DNA from: Leguminivora glycinivorella
Lineage: Eukaryota; Arthropoda; Insecta; Lepidoptera; Tortricidae
Direction: 5' to 3'
Assembly: GCF_023078275.1 (NCBI RefSeq)
Contig: NC_062971.1
Location: 10,416,001 to 10,480,000, forward strand
DNA length: 64,000 nt
Shown here: one piece after another, positions 58,002 to 64,000 of the stretch
Layout of the letters: every line of letters begins with the position of its first letter
Position numbering within the stretch: position 1 is the stretch's first letter
The notes under the pieces: generated by a model
Databases searched by the model: none
What the model was told of the DNA's origin: nothing
What the model saw: only the letters and a program-made list of their open reading frames with translations
Made by a program: the position numbers and the translations under genes

Positions 58002-58140
58002 TAGTCGAACGGCAATTCGTCGACGCCAGACGCTGACAGAAATGCAGTCTGGCTCTGTCGTGCCAATACGCAAGAGCGATAGAGATAGATAGCTACGAAT
58101 ACGAAACAGATATTATTGTGGGCGTTTGTGCATTTGGCTA
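58002..58140 (+). mobile_element. 'tagccgaatggc' MITE, copy 3
   Basis: TAGTCGAACGGCAATTCGTC at the left and GCATTTGGCTA at the right, with GAGCGATAGAGATAGATAGC in the centre. More decayed than the copies at 10900 and 32136. Confidence 0.7.
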
Positions 58141-59200
58141 TGTACCCAGGCTTCCATAACGGATGGATGGCCATGGAGTCTCTACAAGTAAACTGTTAAC
58201 TCCAAAAAGTCCTATCTCTGTCTGTAGTTATTGGAGACTCTTGGTAAAGGGATGACGACAGTGAGATACCGCATCTAATAATAAGACCTGTTGTAAGATA
58301 CTCAGAAGGTGTGTAACGATCTTACTAAGACTGTAAGTACATAATATATGTATACTCGTACCTACATATTTTTCCGCAACCTATCAATTTACAGTAAACA
58401 CATTCTGTAATGAAAAGTAAAAAAAATAAGTAACAGAATAAACCCCGGTTAATGTTTCATATTGGGCTAACGTCGTAATTAGCCGTAAATAGCTACACGA
58501 AGGAGTACATTTGTGTAGAGAATATCTATCAGCTCAGCCATGGGTGTGCCAATTTTAAAGACGTTGTAACAGACAAGCGTGCATAATTTACGCGAGTTAA
58601 TTAAGCCTGAGATGCAAGCCCGGTGCGATACTCAAATTCCGATAGAATTGTGCAATATAAGGTATAGGAATGGTAAAATCGTTTACATGAATTGAACCTT
58701 TAAGACCATAACTGAATTAGCCTTACAGTAACTTACTTAGTAGTTCTGAACAATGTGCTAACAATCCTATCTAACTATAATAGACAGAAGCCTAAGTGCG
58801 TCAAAATGAAAAAAATTACAGTATATGCTTTGTGCGTGTTTCGACACAGATTTTTTTTTCATGTATTACCAATTCAGCCCCCACCCCGTCGTCGCATAAT
58901 TATATAGAAAAATTCCATTTGTTGAATGTTATAACGTTTTTATAATACACGGACGCTATTCGAAATACCTAAAACACGATACATGCAACATGTAACAAAA
59001 ATGCACAGGTCGGTTACGTTGCTGGGTGATGTTGATGGTGTTTGGGATAATGCTATTTAGTTACGTGTCACAGAAGGCTAACGTTTATTCACATCTAAGA
59101 TTTGCTTAAATGTCACTTAAGACTCGTTTAGTTGGTACTTAATTGGTACAGTTTTCGTCCAGCAATCTATCTTTTTCGGTCAACTATTCAACCCATTACG

Positions 59201-59346
59201 CCGTGTCTTGCGTGGGCGACGGTCGCGCGACCGTCGCCGTTGCGTCTCATCGCATCGTCTACTTCCATATCGATAAGGTTTGATTTCGTATGCGTCGCAT
59301 CGCCGTCGCGCGACCATCGCGCGACCGTCGCCCACGCAAGCCACGG
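59201..59346. mobile_element. 146-bp CpG-rich MITE
   Basis: CCGTGTCTTGCGTGGGCGAC at the left pairs with GTCGCCCACGCAAGCCACGG at the right; the inner GGTCGCGCGACCGTCG is itself palindromic and appears at both sides. The centre is AT-rich. Confidence 0.85.
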
Positions 59347-59964
59347 CATTAGGACGACAGTTGACACAGTAACATAGTCAGTAGTTGACATAGTCAACCG
59401 CCAAGAATGAATTTTACCATGGCATGTTTTGATGTGTTGGCAAACGAGCGATGAGCATGGCGGGATGACGCCATGCGTCACAGCGTGCTAAACGTGTAAG
59501 ACCAACAGACGTGAATTACCGCCGATACCCCATTAGCGGCTGTCGACCGAATACGTGCTTGATGGTGCGGTACAATCCTATTCAAAATGCCAATAGATGA
59601 TCAAAGTATTAGATATTTCATAATTTACAATATATAAATAAATCTTCATCGATGAGACCTGGTCTGCGGCACTTGCTAACAAAAGGGAAAGAAGACACCA
59701 TAGCGAAACGTCGCAATCGGTTGCAAGCTTCCCTTGTCAGCTATGTGACAAAATATGTCGCTCTCGCATAGGTCTCTTGCCATCAAAAGCGATGTCTCTC
59801 GGACATTGCACCATAAATCGTCTGAAATAGACGCTAAGGCCAGTATGTATGAATGTATAAATAAATCTACCTATACATTTTGTTATTTATACATAAACAA
59901 CTTTCCAGCATTAGTCACCTTATTACTTCTTTTTATATCAAAATTAGCACACAATTTTAACCAC

Positions 59965-60255
59965 GGCTTGAGGGTCTGGGCGGGCAGTGCAATATAATTG
60001 ATATCAAGGGTGACCTTCGCACCGCTGCCAGTATTCCATGTAGATGGGAATCAAACAAGCATCACAGGTGTTTCGATAGGCTGCACTGTATCCAGAACCT
60101 TAGGCTTTGGTAATGGCACTTGTGTACCCGCTGGTACCGCAAGGGGGTCAGGGCGGGGAATGTAATCACCGATGTCACGGGGCTCGCGCGACCTTCACAC
60201 TTACACCACGTGGATCATGGGAATCAAACAAACGTTGTCACAGATGTTTGGATAA
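59965..60255 (+). repeat. Diverged 130-bp direct repeat
   Basis: Two units, about 59968-60090 and 60148-60255, share GGGTCTGGGCGGG/GGGTCAGGGCGGG, GACCTTCGCAC/GACCTTCACAC and GGGAATCAAACAAGCATCAC/GGGAATCAAACAAACGTTGT in the same order. Their nature is unknown. Confidence 0.65.
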
Positions 60256-63200
60256 CTGCCAGGCGAGATACATTTTAAAAAGGAGTTAACACAACATTTT
60301 ACTGAGTTATATTATATTATTGTTATTAGCATGAGTACCTACATTAGATCTAAGTGTGTACAAGTTTATTATTAAACTGCAATGTTGATATACCTTAAAT
60401 TACATATTTCAAGAAGCTTCGAGCGACAATGGAAATATTGCATAAGCGTAGAATTAATCCAAACAGCAAGGCAGCATTTAACGGTACGGTTAGGTTTTAA
60501 ATGACAGGCGAGCGGTGGCGCCTTCTAATGACAGAGCGGAGATGTCCTCTCATCTCGTGGATTACTAAATGTGCTATATTACATGGGGTGCAGGTATTGC
60601 ACAGCTTTTGTTTGGAAAACCTTGGATGCAGCGAAAGTACTATTGCAGCTGCAGTCTGTGATATTGGAATTGTACTAAATATGTATTTGCATAAAATTAT
60701 TGATCGTTTTTTGAGTGCGATAGTATCTAATAACCATTTGGTATACTCGTATATACCAACCACTACTGGTTCAACTGGTTATTCGGTAACTGCTTTTAGG
60801 TGCCAAAATATTTTATAAAAAAAATGCCATCTACTAAGTCTTCTAGTGTATATGGACCCTGCTTGAAAGCAGTTAGAATGCTGGTGACGGTATTCATTGA
60901 GGCAATGTATCGGAAATGTAATATACAGTAGCAATTATTTTATCGTTTTGTTATATGCTGATAAATACGAATTAATAACAAATTCTTGCAACTGCGGCAT
61001 ACAATAGACCATAAAAATGTTTTATCTATGCTACGAATCTAATAAATAACGCCGCACCAAGTTCGTTCTAGTAGGTATAGGTACGAGTTGGTAAGATATG
61101 TTCACATGTCCGGCTTTTTATTCAATAGTAATCTTTGCCTATTAACGGTTTTTTGCCATGGTACATAATTCCAAGACAATACGGAACAAATTATGCCTTC
61201 ATTCTTCAAGCAGCCACTTAGTGCTGTTAAAATGATTAATAAAAACATTAGTTCGGATTTCCTCTTTCTATTGACGTCTGATTACTGCAAAAACATCATC
61301 ATGAAGACTTCCTCATATGTTCAAAGGGGCATACAGTACATGCAAATACCTAAGTACCATCCTAATATTCCTAATAGTGATGGCGGACCTTGACAGAGTT
61401 GTGGTGAAGATTGCCACTAATTGAGCAGAGCCAGTATCCGTACGACCGCAGTTTGAACTTAGCTGACCTTGGCCTGGTGGTGGCTAAAATGGTACGTTTG
61501 TATTGCTGAGTGGTCAGGAAATAAGATCTAAGGTATGTTGATGGAGATATTGTAATCCGTAATGATACAGTTGGCGCGAGATTGTAAATGGCATTTGCAA
61601 GTAGATACTACCTAATTTGTTATCCAAACATTTTAAAATAAAGAGAAGATATCAGACATTAAACCACAGTTTGACATGTTTGCATAAAAATATATATCAT
61701 CTTATCATTTTTCTCAGTAACACAACAGGAAAAACCACAAAACAAATCTTTCAAAAACAACATAATAAGCAAAATCATTGCAATGTGCGCAGACGCACCG
61801 CAATTACGTAACATAAATCCGAAGTGCGTGATCGATGGACGATGCTACGAATATGTAACTACAACTCGCCAAGCCAGTTTAAGCGCACTGATCAATTGCT
61901 TTTAATTTATTTGAAAGTCACAGCTCGAATTGATACGTTGGATAAAATTTGTTAAGCAAAGAAACTGGCCTATAAAATATTCATTTATGTCACCAAGTAC
62001 AAATCTGATCCAAATTAATAGAACCGAGCTACAACCTACAACAGCCTAATGCTGCTGAATGAACATTAAGTCGAGATTAAAACATAAAACCTTCATGCTG
62101 TCAACACAGAATTTAACCTCACCACTGGATGACATGTTGAAAAAACAAAAAAAAAAAAGAATAACGAGCAAAGAGGCGCATTAAGAATTGAGATAAGAGA
62201 GACGAACGAGCACTCAAGACGCGCGCGGCCACTTTATTATTTATTGACACTCAGAATAATTATTACTTGCCGGTTGGCCCGTGCCGAAAATGCCGGACTA
62301 AGAGTGTCAAAGACCCTAATACCATCAATCTGGAAATATATATTTTAAGCTATTGATCGCTACTTTGGAAATACACATTGAGTTACTTTTTCATTTCTTC
62401 GACTTAAAGATTTGTAAATAGTTTATCAGACGATTAGCTTTATTGATAATATGTTTCTATGTATAGATATAAATTGTAATCTATCAATGACAATTAAATA
62501 AGTACCTAACTTCTCACTTGTCGGCAAGTAGAACACACAATCACTAACCATAAATATACTTTAATTAAATTACTAATAATAAATACTTTAATTAATTAAA
62601 TAATAAGATACCTCTCATACCAGAGAGAAATACCTCTTGCTAATCACCACCTACATTATTCTTAACAAATCTCACCGATACGAAATATTTAAAAAATAAT
62701 AAATGAGCACAAAATGACGCAGCTGCCAAACACTTGCAAGAAGGCTTATCAGGGCCATGTTGGTGTCTCCATAACTGTCAGGGATTGATAAATACTCGTT
62801 TGAATTTAGACGTCCATATTGGAGAAAAATAAAAAAGATAAAAGGCATCGGTAGCAGTCAGTATGTACATGTATGAGATAACTTACACGCGAGGGACAAA
62901 TGAGTCAATGTTTTAGGTTTTCAATATTGAATTTGTATTTATTTGGAACATTATATTTATTTTGATTAATATTATATTAGATATTTATATGTATTATGCA
63001 CCAGAGACGATACAGACAACATAAAGTACGATTCACAGAGAGGAAACATGTAGTAATTAAGTACCAACTTACTCTGTCAAATCAATATTCACCGAAACAT
63101 TCGCTATGAAAACGACATAATTGAGATTAAAATCAACCAATAGTAATCAATATTCAATGATATACAACGTGTTTCCGGTATCACTCAAAACCTCAGACAC

Positions 63201-64000
63201 CCCAACTGATTTTTATTTTTTTTAAATCATCTAGAGTATTCATCTTTTAATGTGATGGTTACTTTTTTTTAAATTGCATTTTTAATTTTCTGTACAGCTC
63301 TACTTGACTTATAGCTCTACACTCAATAAAATAATTGCTAACTACCATCATAAACCATAAAACTATTTATTTGTGTACGTTACTGCAACGACATAAGGTT
63401 TACCAATAGACAGCTAAGATGTCACTGTAAAACACTTTAAAGCTTTGTCACAGTAAACTTCAAATTGGACAGGTAATCGCAGTAAGCAAATTTAAACCCA
63501 ATAGTCAAAATGACAAGGTTGTAATTAGGTACGAGTTCAATTTGTTATGACTTATGATAAATATTAAGATTAAACTGACAAACAACGTCGAACTCGTAGC
63601 GGAAAAAAAATCGTCCAAGTAACCAGCCAGTATTAATACCCCCAAATACTGAAAAAGATAAACAACCTCTATCAATGCGATATACACAATGTTGTATTAC
63701 GAATACAATAAAATAGGCACATAAAAAATAACTAATAATACTAATTTAAACAAAAATATTACCGCCATCAAGATATAGCTCAATCGATTCTACTCTCGAT
63801 TCTGAACAAACGGTTTTCATGTTTTTATTGTTAAGTGAAACACGGTGTATATCAAAATTACATTAAATCTGCTTTAATTCTAATGTAAGTCTATCTAAGT
63901 AATGTAATGTTGGTAAAGGTAAGTCAAGTAAGTAGACAATGTTGTGTGGGTTTACTAAACCAGTGGCAATGGATCGATTACATTGAAAACCATTTCCCAT

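Larger units (their letters stand above)
57260..64000. other. Upstream intron or intergenic DNA, no exons recognised
   Basis: Beyond the elements listed separately I see no convincing exon. A CpG-bearing patch at 62205-62300 (minus strand reads GTGGCCGCGCGCGTCTTGAG and GTGCTCGTTCGTCTCTC) might be a promoter or 5' UTR of the minus-strand gene. The open frames at 60497-60818 on both strands lack any family signature. 61000-62200 and 62300-64000 are AT-rich and featureless. Confidence 0.45.

Noticed and set aside
60497..60818. Opposed frames of 88 and 105 codons
   Set aside because: No family motif and no clear splice sites; coding status cannot be supported.

Overview
The window looks like nuclear DNA from a moth or butterfly. 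Short GC-rich coding exons sit in long AT-rich introns, and the animal genes CNOT9, HEATR5B and ChaC2 are present. The DNA is crowded with tRNA-derived SINEs, 5'-truncated LINEs, a mariner, hAT-type elements and many terminal-inverted-repeat MITEs of the kind that fill lepidopteran genomes. No species can be named from the sequence. There is no bacterial, plasmid or viral content and no CRISPR array.

Layout: (1) 1379-2644 (+) is a single-exon gene for a 421-residue, probably disordered, unrecognised protein behind a TATA box. (2) 4298-7411 (-) is ChaC2, a glutathione-degrading gamma-glutamylcyclotransferase in three exons; its first intron holds a LINE tail, a TIR element and a recent 200-bp duplication. 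(3) 9242-9946 (+) is an intronless ORF of unknown function. (4) 13005-13901 (-) is CNOT9 (Rcd-1), a CCR4-NOT subunit with an uninterrupted coding sequence. (5) 15409-51494 (+) is HEATR5B, divergent from CNOT9. I rebuilt it from start to stop as 38 coding exons with compatible phases, about 2054 residues, apart from one single-base frameshift in exon 11. (6) 53715-57259 (-) holds the last two coding exons of an unrecognised gene whose 5' part lies elsewhere; the intron between them holds a complete but dead hAT element and a dead mariner. (7) 57260-64000 is non-coding as far as I can see, with several MITEs.

The most unusual signal is inside HEATR5B. At least eight of its 38 exons (4, 11, 16, 18, 19, 33, 36, 37) are followed, in the next intron, by decayed direct copies of their own 3' part, usually still carrying the splice donor. 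Exon 33 has four such copies in tandem. Exon 37 has grown into an array of five near-identical units with a 216-bp higher-order period. The exon 16 copy was later split by a MITE with a 7-bp target duplication. I know of no named process that does this repeatedly in one gene.

The genes share no obvious pathway: mRNA decay (CNOT9), AP-1/clathrin endosomal traffic (HEATR5B) and glutathione turnover (ChaC2). Their adjacency is ordinary eukaryotic neighbourhood rather than an operon.
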